Source of the DNA: Isoetes taiwanensis
Lineage: Eukaryota > Streptophyta > Lycopodiopsida > Isoetales > Isoetaceae
Length of the DNA: 64,000 bases
Direction of reading: 5' to 3'
Assembly: GCA_021234155.1 (NCBI GenBank)
Contig: JAJEKV010000056.1
Span: forward strand, 6,136,932 to 6,200,931
In this document: positions 44,930 through 57,694 of the stretch, piece by piece
How positions within the stretch are numbered: position 1 is the stretch's first letter
Layout: each line of letters opens with the position of its first letter
The notes under the pieces: generated by a model
Database searches by the model: none
What the model was told of the DNA's origin: nothing
What the model saw: only the letters and a program-made list of their open reading frames with translations
Translations under genes and position numbers: made by a program

Positions 44930-45550
44930 AAATTTTAGATTTTTATCAATTGGTATTAAAGCTTCTTGATCCTGAATAAATTAAACCTTTGGAGATGGCT
45001 ACCAATTGCTTCGGCATATCTGAAGCATAATACAATCAAGCTATAAGCAACACCCATTTCATAACAACCTAACAATCAATCTATGAGCAACACCCATTTC
45101 ATAACAACCTAGCCGTTTGAATACTTAGCTTTGGCATATAAATTTCTACTAGAACCTTCCACAACATCGTCCAGTGCAGACCAACGTACCTAATTCTACA
45201 TAAACTCCCGCTGCCTCTTCTTTTAAATGGTTATAAAAAGTTGCAGGCGTGCTCACTTTATCTGGTAAAAAGAGAAAATCATCATCAATTTTTGGGTTTA
45301 TATCTACATGAGAAAGCTTGTTCGAACTAGTAGATGCCATAAAGAAGCAGAAACTCCAAGCCGTGGACAAATATTTGACAGATATGGCTAGAACTTGGTG
45401 GCAAGGATTGGGTCCAAAGATATTGACATGGGAAAGCTTTAAAAGAGCTTTTGAAGGTTGTACTCCATGGTTAGAGTGCTCAATAAGAAAGTCACTTCAA
45501 CCATCTAGCATTGTTTTTGTTGGCAGGGCTGAGATATATAAGATTTGAAA
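44930..45550 (+). pseudogene. LTR-retrotransposon 5' and Gag fragment
   Basis: A degenerate primer-binding-like site (ttggtattaaagc, 44950) is followed by a possible start at 44996. From 45330 a Gag-like block reads KQKLQAVDKYLTDMARTWWQ, then TWESFKRAFEG. The pattern W...TW-x-x-FK-x-x-F is typical of retrotransposon Gag. No pol follows. Confidence 0.5.
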
Positions 45551-46685
45551 TATATTTGACAAAAAAATGCCATTTTGAAATTGTTTTTTCCTTAAAAAAG
45601 CTTGATGTATGGTGAGCCTGGGATTTCGCTATGATCTATGGTTGGTATTCTGGACTTATGGCAATCTAGCTAAGATCCATTGGCAAGAAGTTTTTGGACC
45701 ATGGCTTGGTCCTCGTCGTAGTTTGGCCATGATTTTTAGTGCATCCACATGTCTTGCTAAACGGTTGATCCAAGGCGGCCGATCCTTTATGTTTTTTTTT
45801 TTTTTTTTTGGGGGTGTAAGGGCGATGGTAGAACAGGTACATGCCAATGATTATAATATTATTCAGAAGTGAGCAATGAAAGCTAGGAATCACACAATAC
45901 TTTGCTCTATGTCCTTGTCAGATTCCATTCTCAGCTGATCCCCTTTTCTTGAGTCGGGATCTCGATTTCTTCCTCCAGATTTATTAAAAAGGATTTTGGC
46001 TCTCCATATGGGTTTTACTCTGCATCCTTGATTTGATTTTTGATGGAAATGTATTTTTGGGTAAGCAATGAAACAAAATCGTAATCCTGTGGTTTTTCTA
46101 ATATCTACAATAGGATTTTGGTTTCTTAATGATCTAAATGCAGGGTTGATTTGATGTGTACCAGTTGGGTTGGGTTCTCTAAATGCAGATGCCAATTTCC
46201 TTCTCCCAATGAGCAGGTTTTCTGATTTGCTTCCAGATTTGAATTATTTATGTTGTTGTTGCTTTTTGTCTTGTGATTGTAAACTTGTACCTAGTGCACG
46301 AAACCAATAATGTAACATGTCAACATCACTTTGACACTCTTATTGAAGTAGAGAGGATAAATGAGAAAACCTGGTTTTTTAACGGCAATTGTTTTATGAT
46401 GGAGTGAGAAGAAGGGATCGAAAAAGTGGGAGTTAGGCTCGAGGATTACCGGTCGGAGTTCTTATTTTTTGATTGAGGATTTTGCATGTCTGGAAAAAAA
46501 TAGTAGCAAAAGCAAAGTTTATATATAAAATCTGGTATATTCGAACTTTAGTATATAGGAAATCTAGTATACACTAACATACATAGGCAAATTTTCTGGT
46601 TATACCTCAAATATTTTTCAGACCCTGATAGAAGCAGGCGTGAATTCAGGTATATATGATTTTTTTCTGTGCGCTGTAGACTTGC

Positions 46686-46702
46686 CTAGGTTCAAATCCT
46701 AG
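46686..46702 (+). other. tRNA-like T-arm remnant
   Basis: ctagg-ttcaaat-cctag forms a perfect T-stem with a 7-base loop and an intact B-box (GGTTCAAATCC). The rest of a tRNA cloverleaf is not present, so this is a tRNA or SINE relic. Confidence 0.35.
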
Positions 46703-47626
46703 GGACGCTTCACATGAGGTATTTCTTTTAATAACTTTTAGGGATTTGAGATATTTTGTACTCTCGGTATTCCATTTTTAGGGCTTCCATATGCTGCCTG
46801 GAATATTCCAGGTGGATGGGTGTTAGAGTTTTCCGAAGAAAGATAAATCTCTTGTAGAAGTATATTTCAATCAAATCTGTATTGCTATTCAACATATTGA
46901 CCTACATACATGTGATACATCTTTGCATATTCAAAATTTGATTTTGAAAGTCTTTTTGTCCATTGTATCCCAAGCATTGATGGAAATTACAACGTATTCA
47001 CACACTTTAAAACAAGTTCTATTGAAACAACAATTGTAAATTGACTTTTTCATAAATCTTGGACCCGTTACCATGCCTCAAATCTCGATTTTGCATTAAC
47101 CAGCAAAAATGCTACTCTTTATTATTACTTATCAAATTCTTTTAGAAAAAAGACCTTCCAACCTTCTAATTTGATGGATTTTACATTATTTTACAAAATT
47201 TCAATTGAAAATTTGCTGGAATAAAAATGATGCTTTTTATTTATATTTACCTGATTTTTTAGGAGAAGACTTTTAATTTCCCGGATTTTACATTATTTTA
47301 CAAATTTTGACCGAAAATTTGCCAATATCTACTTTATTAAATTAGATTTTTTTTAACTTTAATAGGAAATTTTAGGGTGCAAGACCCCTAATTTCGACCC
47401 TTGCTAGCTACACAACAGTTAACAGAAAGAACTGCCAAGCCATTTTTAGTCTTCACGTTGCGACACATGTCAGAGTTTCTTTTGTGAATGTATCGTGGTG
47501 CTGCTCTACTTTCCGTTCTGGTCGTCATTCAGCTGCTGCACCACATTCTGCACACACGAAATCCTAGCCGTCCACGTGGTGACGATCGACGGCTGAAAGT
47601 GGCCTGGCTGTTCTTTCCGGTAGGAC

Positions 47627-47723
47627 AAAGTCCCTCTGGGTTTGATTCCAGAGGGTCAACCCAGCCTCCTCCCTCCGCGGGTCGGCAGGGTTTCCCTTCG
47701 GGAATCAAGACCAGAGGGACTTT
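47627..47723. repeat. Hairpin with 23-bp arms
   Basis: Arms 47627-47649 and 47701-47723 pair at 21 of 23 positions (aaagtccctctgg... with ...ccagagggacttt), with a 51-base loop. The size suits a small-RNA precursor or a foldback element; neither can be shown from sequence alone. Confidence 0.6.
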
Positions 47724-48589
47724 CCCTTATTCAAACAAGTTGTAATAAAGACCCTTGTTGCCCAATTAGGTTAGGTTCCCAACTCATTTTCGACGTCCTG
47801 CGAGCTTTTTTTTTTTTCGCACGTTTGCACAAACACAAGTTGACACTTTAAAGCAATTTTAGAGTGTCCACGTTGCTGCCAACTAGGATTCTTGTTCACA
47901 TGAATACACTTAGAAGCGTTGGATTTCATCTACGGCTGTAGAAATTCATGGAAATTCCACATGTTTAGGGTAGTTAGGAGCGCTTGAGGATCTACCGCTT
48001 CTCCGATCCTTGTTTCTGTTCAGCATGAAAAATTTTCTCCGTCAGTCCAGGAGCTAGAGAAGCAAGTATCCTATCGATTAATTTATATATACATTTCACA
48101 TCTGCTCATATGCTAAAGAAGCCATGGCGAGGGTTTCTGCTGAGGGGTTTCGCTGAGACATCATTAGGTGATGATGCAGCTTTTTCGGCTATGTCACAGG
48201 GCATAAAATAATCCGCCTACAGAGCTTTGCAGAAGAGAGCTATCCGGTGAAGCAGCTACGGCAAAAAACTGCAAATCCTTTGCAAATCTGGCGAAGCTAT
48301 GGGAAAGAACTGCAAATAACTGTCAGGTGGCATTATTTCTTATCATTTTGATGCTTCTTTCTATTTTGAAATGATTCATTTTTATGCCTCCGGCTGAAGT
48401 AGTTGGGTAAACCTTTGTTGCAGGTAGAACTTCTGTCTAAATCCGTGTTCTTTTTTCCCCCTTTTTGTAATGTTTTTGCTTTCGTTAGGAAAGGCCGATC
48501 TGAAAAGTCGATCTTCTGCTGCTGATAGTCGGAGGGGGAAGACGTAGTAGATACGCCCCATAATTTACTCGGCTGACATCTATTTTTAG

Positions 48590-48930
48590 GTTTGGGACTC
48601 TCTAACTAATACCGGAAATGCCGAAGCAGTCTTTCCTGGGCACTTAGATAAAAATTGGTACTATGGGCAGACATATTTTCATCAATACACCGGTCGTGCT
48701 TCTGATGGCAAACTCTTGATCGGTTTTACAGGTCCGATTCTGTTTGTACCAAAATCATGTTACATTGTTTACCATCTATGCAAATGCAAGCATTACACAT
48801 ATTAGTAGCCAATACGTAGAGTCCTTAATGCTGCACAAGCATTTGGATTTCCTTTTCTCTAGCCTTATTTATAAGGGATCGGTTCAGACTATAGACATGG
48901 TGCCAACTTTGCTTTCAGAGGTGCTTTCAA
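48590..48930 (+). pseudogene. GDSL esterase/lipase pseudogene fragment
   Basis: First block, 48590-48731, reads VWDSLTNTGNAEAVFPGHL and YYGQTYFHQYTGRASDGKLL, the N-terminal GDSL block (usually FGDS-x-x-DTGN and P-x-G-x-TFF-x-x-PTGR-x-SDGR). A splice-like boundary follows (ACAG then GTCCG). A second block at 48834-48930 reads AFGFPFL, stop, PYL, stop, then SDYRHGANFAFRGAF, with two in-frame stops. Later family blocks are not recognised. These enzymes are secreted lipid hydrolases; this copy is dead. Confidence 0.82.
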
Positions 48931-50744
48931 GATGGAGCTTCCCCTCCAAGCATGGAGACAGGATCCAAATGGTTTTGATTTGGCGGACGCCATCAATGTT
49001 ATCTTTCACCTAGCATTTGTGTTTTTTCCATTCATCCAGTTTCAAAGTATGTTGTTGTCAGCACTTTTTTGGTTTCAGTTAACATAAGTATTAGCATACT
49101 GTGGAATAATGTTCTCAATTTTTTTTTATTTATGGCAGGTCCTTTAATGCTAGATGGGTCTGCTTTTCCCGTTCATATGATTGTTTTTCCCTAGCTGGTG
49201 TCGTAGGGATCAAGAATAATTCTTCACCAGATGAGGTCACTGAGCACAAGCGAGAGTTTCGTGGAATGCTGGTAATGAATTTCATACTTCTGCTTAGGAC
49301 ACAACTGTAACCTAGTGATGGTACTTTAATGGTCAGGTGCAGAAGATGGTTGGTACAACAGTTGCAGTTTCTCGTAAAGCTCTTCCTCTAGATGCAATAC
49401 CAATCTCCTTGTCCATTTACTCTCAAATTGCTTTACCAATGCACCTGCTGAAACGCGTGCTTGGCACAATCCACATCTGATACATCAGGACAGATTGCTG
49501 CATTTTGGTCAGAGACTTTAATCCCACTGTTAGCTACATAACTGGGTGTTACAGACAATACTTGGAGTGATTGGTTGGAACAAATATGCTTGTATTCCTG
49601 AGATAGAGATGTCTATAGTGAGCAATGCTTGACAGAAGTGGCAAGAAGACTTTCATAAATGCAAAGAAAACGGCAGACAAGCAAAGGCAAAGAGAAAGGA
49701 GGCAAAGAGAAAGGAGACGAAGGAGGAAGGGAGAAAGCTTATGCTTCAACGTTAAATAACATGCGGGAGATATAACAATATATTAGTCTTTCCCACATAA
49801 GGTTTGTGAACTCATTTAGTTGGTTTAGCATTGCTAAAGGTTACAAAGATAAAGGAGGAAGAATCTATCTTGGTTTGTCTATTCTTTCACATCCAAATTT
49901 ATACAAGGTTGGCTTGGGGAGGCTAGCTATTGTATTAAATCTATGCAACGCAACGGGGAAACGCAACGGGGCATCGGTTTTTGGAAACGAAAATCTTTGT
50001 TTGATGCTCTACCTCCTCCCACAGCATACGCGAGGTTCCTAAGTCAGTGGCCTGAAGCGGCTGGGGCTTGAAAGATCCGACATTTTGGAACCCCTGTGTA
50101 AAAAAGATATTTGTTTTATTAAATTTCCTTTGAAAGTAAGATTTAGAGCTCGATTTCATGGAAAACAGTGACCTTTTGAATTTGATCCCAGTTGCTTGAC
50201 ATAGCTGGGACGCCTCGGCTATATTGCTGAGCTCAATTCTTCCTTTCATAGAACCCTGACCAACTAGCCTTATGAAAGGCCAATTAAAATCCATTGAATT
50301 GGATTTTACATCGTTTTTTCTCGTAATTCAGAACCAGAATGTCAAGTTCTCTGTAGGATGCTTATCCACAGGACCTAATTTATGAAGCCCAAATATAATC
50401 GATTCAGTAAAATGCATTGCGGATGCATGTCCAAGACTCGCGATCGCCCACGGAGAGAGTCCCCCCAGATATTACTTCATTTGCAAGTATTAACTTCCTC
50501 CTGGCTCTGTACATTATAACCTGCAAAGCCAGAAGAAATCTAAGCACAAGATTATCGATTCCATACATGCAGTCTTAAACCTCCGCTTATCGTTTTTTAT
50601 CATTATTTCCTGTTCATAACAGCCTGATAGCGCATGAATATGGCGGCAGAATGTGAAGAGGGGAGGGACAGAGGGAAGATTTATTTAATTGACATCTTTA
50701 GAAGACCGATCAAGACCAACAAGTGCAAGCTAGGGTAAATAAGA

Positions 50745-51137
50745 ATGCGACCTAGAGACATGTATTTCAAAGCCAAAATACAAAATCTAAGAACCTCGAA
50801 ACCAAAAGTTCAACTGCAATGGCAATGTTGGGGTACGTCTAGTTGCAGGAAGGCGAAGCTGTTGGAGGTAGCCCAACAGTGCATTGCTGAGCTCGTTGAG
50901 AATAAGTTCTGGAGCAAAATAAAAATTGTTTTTCCCTCCCTTTTGTGGGATGATAGAAATGGTAACTCTAATGATATTCCATCCACATTAGAAAAGATGG
51001 AAGGACCAATATGTGAAGGAATGACCAAGCATGGACGGCGTTGCACCCATAGAGCTAAGATGAACTCCCTGTTTTGCAAAAAGCACACTATAGATGAGGC
51101 CCGTCATTTAAAGAAAGAATATAATAGCACTACATAG
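50745..51137 (+). pseudogene. Fragment with a SUVR5-like Cys/His repeat
   Basis: A 130-codon ORF ends in CEGMTKHGRRCTHRAKMNSL, then FCKKH. This fits the zinc-binding repeat C-x-G-x-T-x-x-G-x-RC-x-HR...FCKKH found in plant SUVR5-type H3K9 methyltransferases. The upstream part (SCRKAKLLEVAQQCIAELVE, NKFWSKIK) is also compatible, as I recall the family. No SET domain follows, so it is a piece of a gene or a captured exon. Whether the ATG at 50745 is real is doubtful. Confidence 0.5.
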
Positions 51138-51394
51138 CAGTTTCTGAAGAATTGACAGCCATCAAACATGTTCATGTTGAAACCAATTGTTTTCCAGAGT
51201 TTTGGAGCTGAGTTTGGAGTTGTTCATATTCAACAAGTAAGCTCGCATTATGTCTAATGCATGTCTGTTGTGTTTTGCCACTAGGACATGCAAGAGGTGT
51301 TGGATATCTAACTAGTGTTACATAGTCTGTTTCTTAATCTTTCATTGGCAACAACTTTGCTCTTACCCCTACTCAACTCAACAATAAATTGTCT

Positions 51395-51514
51395 TACTCC
51401 CTATAGATTGTCGTGGTGTTTTAAATCCCAAGATTTGGGCCATAAAGGCACTCCTACTCCCTATAGATTATCATGGTGTTTTAAATCCCTAGATCTGGGC
51501 CATAAAGGCACTCC
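51395..51514. repeat. 60-bp tandem duplication
   Basis: Two copies beginning tactccctatagatt at 51395 and 51455, differing at about six positions (for example gtcgtgg against atcatgg). No coding role is seen. Confidence 0.88.
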
Positions 51515-51599
51515 TTATGTAGCACTGTGTTATAAAGCTAAGGAAAGGCAAAAACTAGAATTTCAATTTGCAATAAATTGACATATATAGACTTCTCTC

Positions 51600-52534
51600 C
51601 ACTCCATGCAATATATTTTAAATACCATAGCCATTATTATGCGGCATAATTATTCAATCTAACTGCCCAAACTTTTATATTATCACACAATATTCTCGAT
51701 TTAATGGCAAACCATATTATTGTATAATCATCAAGCTTTCAATGTTTCTCAAATATTGCCATTTAAATTTTATCTATGTGATATTCGAAACTTAATCATC
51801 TCTAACATATCATTCTACCAATAAAACAACACATTGTTCTGACAAACTTATTGGCAAACATGCATATTTTTCAAGGGGCCCATAACATCATCTTTAACTT
51901 GCTAAAAACAATAATTGCAATATACTTAGAAATTTGACCGTAAAGTTCATCTTGAACAATAGATCTCTGGGCATGAGCAATTTATGGCTTGCATTAGTTT
52001 AACTTCTATATAAATGGTCAAACACTAACATTTTCGACATGAGTTTGATGGAATAGTTTTAAAGTAGTTGCTACCGAATTCAAATTGCTGAAAAGAGGAA
52101 AAAAACGAACAGGGGAGAAGGGATGAACAAAATGCCATACTTCTATTTACCTACTTGGTTATATTTGCTCTTCTTTGCATTGACTCACACACATGGTACT
52201 CCCCCAATTTGCAAGAAGCAAGAGAATAAAGCTGTTCATTGTGATTTCGATAGTACAAACTCTTACAAAAGTTCAACGTTTTTTTAAATTGAATGCTCTG
52301 TCTATTCTATCTATGGGTTGAAAAAAATTGTTTAAATGCCCAGGATTCTATTCTATGCAATAATGAATTATTTTGTAATGGATTTTTTTTTTCTATTTCC
52401 TTTTTCGCGTAGGTGTACCGGAACAATGGATTAGCCAAAATTAGCTAGGCCACTAGATTAAGGGGTTTGCCAACAAACATGTTCACTTCGTTGTCATGTG
52501 CCTAGCTATTGTTGCCAATGTGACTCAAACTTTA
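51600..52534. other. AT-rich stretch without genes
   Basis: No ORF, splice pattern or repeat border that I can support. It ends at the dimeric repeat starting at 52535. Confidence 0.5.
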
Positions 52535-53566
52535 ATCGCATCGATCCGAGACATCGGATCGCCATTCTAGAATGGGACGAGCATGCATGTCTTGCATGCA
52601 TGCGGGCGGCGCATGCCCGTGTTGGTTGGGACTTCGCTATTTCAGGCGCGTTTCGGCATCCACGTCTCATCGGCGCTTCCTCTTCTCTCAGCAGTACCTT
52701 ATTCTCTTTGAATTGTTTCCAGGCAGGGGAGGGGCTTCTTCCTGCCTGGCGTTTCTTTCATGCTATCCTTTTCCGGCCTTTGGCCTTCGTCCTGTGACCT
52801 TCGTCCTCGATCCTAGTTTGTAAGGAAGTTCTCTGGTAGTCGGGCGGTTTGTTGGTTTCTTGCGAGTCCCATTCTAGAATCGCATCGATCCGAGACATCG
52901 GATCGCCATTCTAGAATGGGACGAACATGCACTTCTTGCATGCATGCGGGCGGCGCATGCCCGTTTTGGTTGGGACTTCGCTATTTCAGGCGCGTTTCGG
53001 CATCCACGTCTCATCGGCGCTTCCTCTTCTCTCAGCAGTACCTTATTCTCTTTGAACCCTCCCTCCCCCCCTTCTTTGTTTATTGTATTGTGCACAAGTT
53101 TACATTTTATCATGTTTTCCACCCATTTGGGTGATGCTTTTTCCACCATTTGGGTGATGCTATTCTCTGGTATGTTTGTGTTGTCTCGTTTGTTGTGTTA
53201 GTGATGTGCAGGTACAGGTTGGCGAGCGGCATCTGTTTCGACTTCTCCATGCGGGGGTTTTTGGGAGCGTTTTCTATGCCTTACGTTTGTCTAAGGGCTT
53301 ATCACTAGGGTTTTTCCTCGAAAACCCGAAAGGGCGGGGGTTTTTAATCCCGGTGATAAGCTTTCGGCAGGTACATCAGCCACTCATCTATTAGCATTGT
53401 ATTTTTTGGGGTCCAAGTGATATAATTGGATTTTCCCTTTATTTTTCGTGGGTAGTTCGCATGTGTGCGGCTACCCACTGTCCACCATTATAGAAAATCT
53501 GCTGAGATGAATGAGAAGCCTATCTACGGGCGGTTTATTGGTTTCTTGCGAGTCCCATTCTAGAAT
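52535..53566 (+). repeat. Dimeric 1-kb repeat, copy 2 (plus orientation)
   Basis: The short unit (to about 52880) precedes the long unit. Each starts with cgcatcgatccgagacatcg followed by the palindrome ATTCTAGAAT and ends GAGTCCCATTCTAGAAT. It is the reverse complement of 43863-44913 in the same unit order and is close to it in sequence. A possible taat duplication flanks it (52531-52535 and 53567-53570). Confidence 0.85.
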
Positions 53567-54800
53567 TAATGTTAACATTTTCACAAAGTTAGCAAATAAA
53601 CATGCCATGAGTACGGGAACTTATAAATAAGCATGCCATGAGTACGGAAACTTATACCTCCCTCTGATATCAAGTATGACATTCAAAAACATAATCATCA
53701 TACAATATTGCAACAGATAACATATTATTGCAACCTAATAATGGTTTCTTAGAGGATGGGAATTTGAGATGATCTACTGCAAAGTGTCGTTGCATTGTAC
53801 TAGAGAGTCCATGTTTCAAAAGAGATTTCAATGTCTTTGCCAAGCATTTGGAAGACGAAAACTACATTTTTTTATTTTGTAACTAAAAATTAGCGCACTT
53901 TTAATGACATTGATATAGGGAACTTCATATTACAAACTACAGAGGCAAAAGAAAATGATCAAAACATGTAATTACTGTAAAAAATAATCAAACGTGCTTT
54001 TGACTAATTTATAAAATTTTTTGCAGCCGTCGAATCTGCCTGCGTTTTTGTCTGGACCATCCATCTGCCTAGGCTTTTGGCTTTTGTTTGGGCAGCGTGT
54101 GTTTCTAATTCCGCGTGTGTTTCTGGCATTTTTTGGTGGCGTCCCGTGATCGCTCTTCTACAGCAGGAAGCAAAATTTGGGTTTTGGTTCGCCGATTTAG
54201 ATTCGCCTTATCTGGGTGGTTGAATCAGTGGGTTTGAATGTTGATTTGAATCACTAATTTGCAATCCGGGCTTCGACTTTTCTTCTCTCCTGGGTTGGAG
54301 CTCAAAACGCCCAGGGTTTGAATCAAGGTTTGAAATCTGGGTTTGAACCATTGTGCGACAACTCTAAGCACTGGGTTTGAATCACTGGGTTCAACGGGCC
54401 AGCTTGCTTCTCTCTGTTCTACTTGTTGCTTCTTTGGCATGTGGACGGTCGGCCTTTTTTAAAAAAAACTCGATGGTTCAGTTAACAGCTCCACTTTTCT
54501 AATTTGTTAAAAAAAAAGCGACTAGTGAGTAAGCAATATCCAACTCCATGTCTAACATGGACCAAACTCTAGATCTTTGCATGTTGACTTGATAGTTTTG
54601 TAGTGTCCATTGTAGAAAAGGACACACAATTGTTCTAAATTTAACAATGTCCTTATTTGGCAACAACTGACAAGTAATTATAACATGTTAAGACCAACTT
54701 GATGAACAAGTAAGTGCAGCCCACAATTTTACTGATCCATTGACACTTTTTGCAACATTCACGTAGCAAAGTTAGACAAATATATAGTTTAAGGATTAGT
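53567..54800. other. Downstream region of the glutamate-cysteine ligase gene, no other gene
   Basis: No gene is recognised. The segment 54195-54400 repeats the phrase ctgggtttgaa several times, a short degenerate repeat. The minus-strand 3' end of the ligase gene should lie near 54700, but I see no classic AATAAA and no long A tract. Confidence 0.45.
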
Positions 54801-54803
54801 TAA

Positions 54804-56300
54804 TTAGTAAAGCAACTCTTTAAAAATAGGATCTATATACTCCTCCCATTCAGTGTAATAAAGCTGCAGAAGTTTTTCAGCAGGTGTCTTACCATCTTTA
54901 ACAATTTCCGAGACATCATTTAAGAAGCAAACTTCTTTGTAACCCCTTCTTTCCAGACCAGCTTTGGAGAGTTTAAACACATCTTGAGCAACATGATGCA
55001 AAAGTCCATCACGAAAAGGCGTCATCAATCCAGTTCTAGGCACTTCTTTTCTCAGCATAGATCTTTCTGCTTCGGTCCAATTCTGAATAATGTTGTATGC
55101 AGCATCAAGGGATTCATCATCATACAACAAACCAACCCAAAGTGCAGGCAAAGCAACCAACCTTTTCCATGGGCCACCATCTGCACCCCTCATTTCCAGG
55201 CATTGCTTTAGCCTTACTTCTGGATATGTTGAAGAAAGGTGTAATTGCCAGTCTTTTATAGTAGCCCTAACTCCAGGTAAAACTGGCAGTTTTCCTGCCA
55301 AAAAATCCCTAAAAGACATGCCAGTACAGTTGATCAGCCTGTTCTTATGATACACCACAAGCAAGGGCACATCTAACATGAAGTCCACATATTTCTCGAA
55401 TCCAAAATCATCATGAAAAACAAATGGCAGAAGACCTGTTCTGCTGTTATCAATTTCTGTCCAGCCGTGACTTCTATAGCTCAAAAACCCGTTTGGCTTA
55501 CCTTCTTTAAATGGTGAATTGGCAAAAATGGCTGTCACTACAGGTTGCAAAGCCAGTCCAACACGAAATTTCTTAACCATGTCCTCTTCTGAAGAGAAAT
55601 CCAAATTTACCTGAACTGTGCAAGTGCCAAACATAACATCTAGTGCCAACGGTCCACATGTTGGCATATATTCTCTTAAAATCTGATACCTTTTTATAGG
55701 CATAACAGGCATTTCTTCAATAGGCCACTTAGGTTGAAATCCAGCTCCCATAAAACCAATTCCCATTTTATCAGCTACTTCTTTCAGCTCATAAAGATGC
55801 ATATTAAGTTCTGCACATGTCTCATGAAGTGTCTGAAGAGGTGCTCCACTGAGTTCAAATTGGCCTCCAGGCTCCAAAGATATACCAAAATTATCCTTTT
55901 TAAGCCCAATGATATGGTCTTCTTCATACACTTTCTTCCATTTAAACTGTTCTGAAAGACCATCCATAAGCTGTGCTATCTGTTCATATCTGATAGGCCT
56001 AAGACTGCCATAGTTAAATCCAAATTTTTCATGCTCTGTTCCTATTCTCCAATCCTGCTTAGGTTTACATCGATCCTTGAAAAAGAGCACGAGATCCTCT
56101 TTAGTTAGAGGCTGGGTCAACACCACAGGATCCTCTGTTGGAACAGTTGTGGCAAAAACTTTTCCACTTCGAAACCCTCTTTTTCTTTTAATCTTACACT
56201 GATTAGCAAAATGACGCCTTACCGGAGAGAATTTATGCCCGTTTCCACTTGAAACCTTGTGGTTCAAGACCGAAGCACGAACTGTGCAGTAATCAGCCAT
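54804..56300 (-). CDS. GSH1: Glutamate-cysteine ligase, plastid type, intronless
   Basis: 498 codons without a break, [10 protein letters not shown] to DPIFKELLY. This enzyme joins Glu and Cys with ATP, the first and limiting step of glutathione synthesis, in plastids. The first 50 residues are basic and Ser-rich, as in a transit peptide. Family blocks are [84 protein letters not shown] and [12 protein letters not shown]; length is close to the usual 520. Plant GSH1 genes normally have about 15 exons, so a full-length single exon suggests a retrocopy. VMFGTCTVQ has Gly where plants have Arg (RTCTVQ), and KRLVALPA has Val where plants have the Cys of the redox disulfide. The partner Cys (ETCAEL) is kept. 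It may be expressed and altered, or a young retropseudogene. Confidence 0.93.
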   Translation of the reverse strand: MADYCTVRASVLNHKVSSGNGHKFSPVRRHFANQCKIKRKRGFRSGKVFATTVPTEDPVVLTQPLTKEDLVLFFKDRCKPKQDWRIGTEHEKFGFNYGSLRPIRYEQIAQLMDGLSEQFKWKKVYEEDHIIGLKKDNFGISLEPGGQFELSGAPLQTLHETCAELNMHLYELKEVADKMGIGFMGAGFQPKWPIEEMPVMPIKRYQILREYMPTCGPLALDVMFGTCTVQVNLDFSSEEDMVKKFRVGLALQPVVTAIFANSPFKEGKPNGFLSYRSHGWTEIDNSRTGLLPFVFHDDFGFEKYVDFMLDVPLLVVYHKNRLINCTGMSFRDFLAGKLPVLPGVRATIKDWQLHLSSTYPEVRLKQCLEMRGADGGPWKRLVALPALWVGLLYDDESLDAAYNIIQNWTEAERSMLRKEVPRTGLMTPFRDGLLHHVAQDVFKLSKAGLERRGYKEVCFLNDVSEIVKDGKTPAEKLLQLYYTEWEEYIDPIFKELLY

Positions 56301-56538
56301 TGCAAGCTAAAAGGATGCACAAACAGACCGGAAATGAGAGATCTGCAACGAAACACAAAATGAGGCAATTCTTAAGATAGTAGAATGATCAAGAAAATGA
56401 AGGATTTAAGGTCAAGGGAATTGTTATCGGATCTACTCCATCCACGAAGAAGTTCCCGCCAGATCATCGAAAAATGCGGGCTTCCTTGATTCTCAGAATC
56501 CACATGCAGCAGCAACGTGTTGGTCATCTGCTGCAACA

Positions 56539-56546
56539 TTTATATA
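56539..56546 (-). promoter_or_regulatory. Candidate TATA box of the ligase gene
   Basis: The minus strand reads CTTATATAAATG, about 240 bp upstream of the ATG. An acceptor-like ccttttag 6 bp before the ATG would also allow a 5' UTR intron. If both are real, the copy has or gained its own promoter; this is inference. Confidence 0.4.
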
Positions 56547-56774
56547 AGAGTAGGTTTTCTCTCTATCTATCCTCTCTCTTTGCATATATCCCATTTTGAC
56601 GTGGCACGCCCATGGTGGAGAAAACGTGGCATCCGTCTCCAATTGTCCAGAATCTGTGAGCGCAGAATGTAAGATAAATCTCCATAATGCAAATTGCTCC
56701 CATGGAGAATGCAAAGTAAACCGACACATCGCACAGCAAGCGATTTCCAGCTGAATATAACCTAGCTGATAGTG

Positions 56775-57345
56775 AGTATGTATGGCGGCATGGAAAGTGG
56801 GAAGAGGATTCCAGGTCCCAGTCGGGAGAGGGTCCTCAAATCGTCGACCAATTTTCCATCTGCCACAAAATGGCAACTGCGAGCTTACCTGTTGAGCGGA
56901 ATCATGCTACCACTTTCCATTCCAGAGGTAGAACCAGCGAGTTAGTTGCCATTTTGTATCCTATATTATAATGTTATTCAGTGTGTCCGTTGTGAATCTC
57001 GCCCTAGATCGTGCGGTCTAGATTTTGTTTGAGATCGTGCACTCTAGAATTTGTTTGAGGAGATCGCTGTCAAAACAAAACCCTATTTTATTTAACCCTC
57101 GCTCCTTTTTCTTTCGGTGGCAGTAGAGCTCCATTGGAGCTGGAGCAGATGTATGGGGGGATGGAAGTTGGGAAGCTGATTCCAGGGGGTCCTGCGACCG
57201 GCGGGAGCCGGGAGCGGGTCCTGGAATCAGTATGGGGGGATGGAAGTTGGGAAGCTGATTCCAGGGGGTCCTGCGACCGGGCGGGGCCGGAGGAGGAATC
57301 CTCGAATCGCTGACCCGCCTTCATCCCCCACAACATGGCATCTCG
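56775..57345. repeat. Diverged tandem copies of a GC-rich unit
   Basis: A unit beginning gtatg(t/g)...gatggaa(a)gt(t)ggga and carrying attccagg, gtcct and gaatcgctgacc appears at about 56775, 57150 and 57230. The last two are almost identical over ggggggatggaagttgggaa to gggggtcctgcgaccgg. Function unknown; it lies upstream of the ligase gene. Confidence 0.7.
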
Positions 57346-57694
57346 GGGAGAAGGGATTTAGCGACACTGCTCATGACCTGGCCGAAAGGAATTGAGTGCG
57401 CCGTTTTCCATTCCGGAGACGGAATGGGCTCCCCAGTTGCCATGTTGTGTCTGGATATAAGATATAGGATGATAGAAGGCCGCGGATTTTGCATATGCAA
57501 CTCTATTCTTGCGGATTTAAGAGAAAGCCTTTCATAAAATTTATCCATCTTTTGCACTCTGGCATTCTAGACTCCTTTGTTTTTTATTCCGATGCCCCTT
57601 GCCTTTGATTCGACCTGTGAGCAACTGCTTTAGTTCCTTCAGACGTGGCCTTCTATTGCTTCAAGATTCCAGACTTAGCTCTAAGGTGCACAGC

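Noticed and set aside
45783-45815. Long T-run as a retrogene poly(A) mark on the minus strand
   Set aside because: No coding sequence with matching 3' end lies beside it; the G-run that follows suggests simple sequence.
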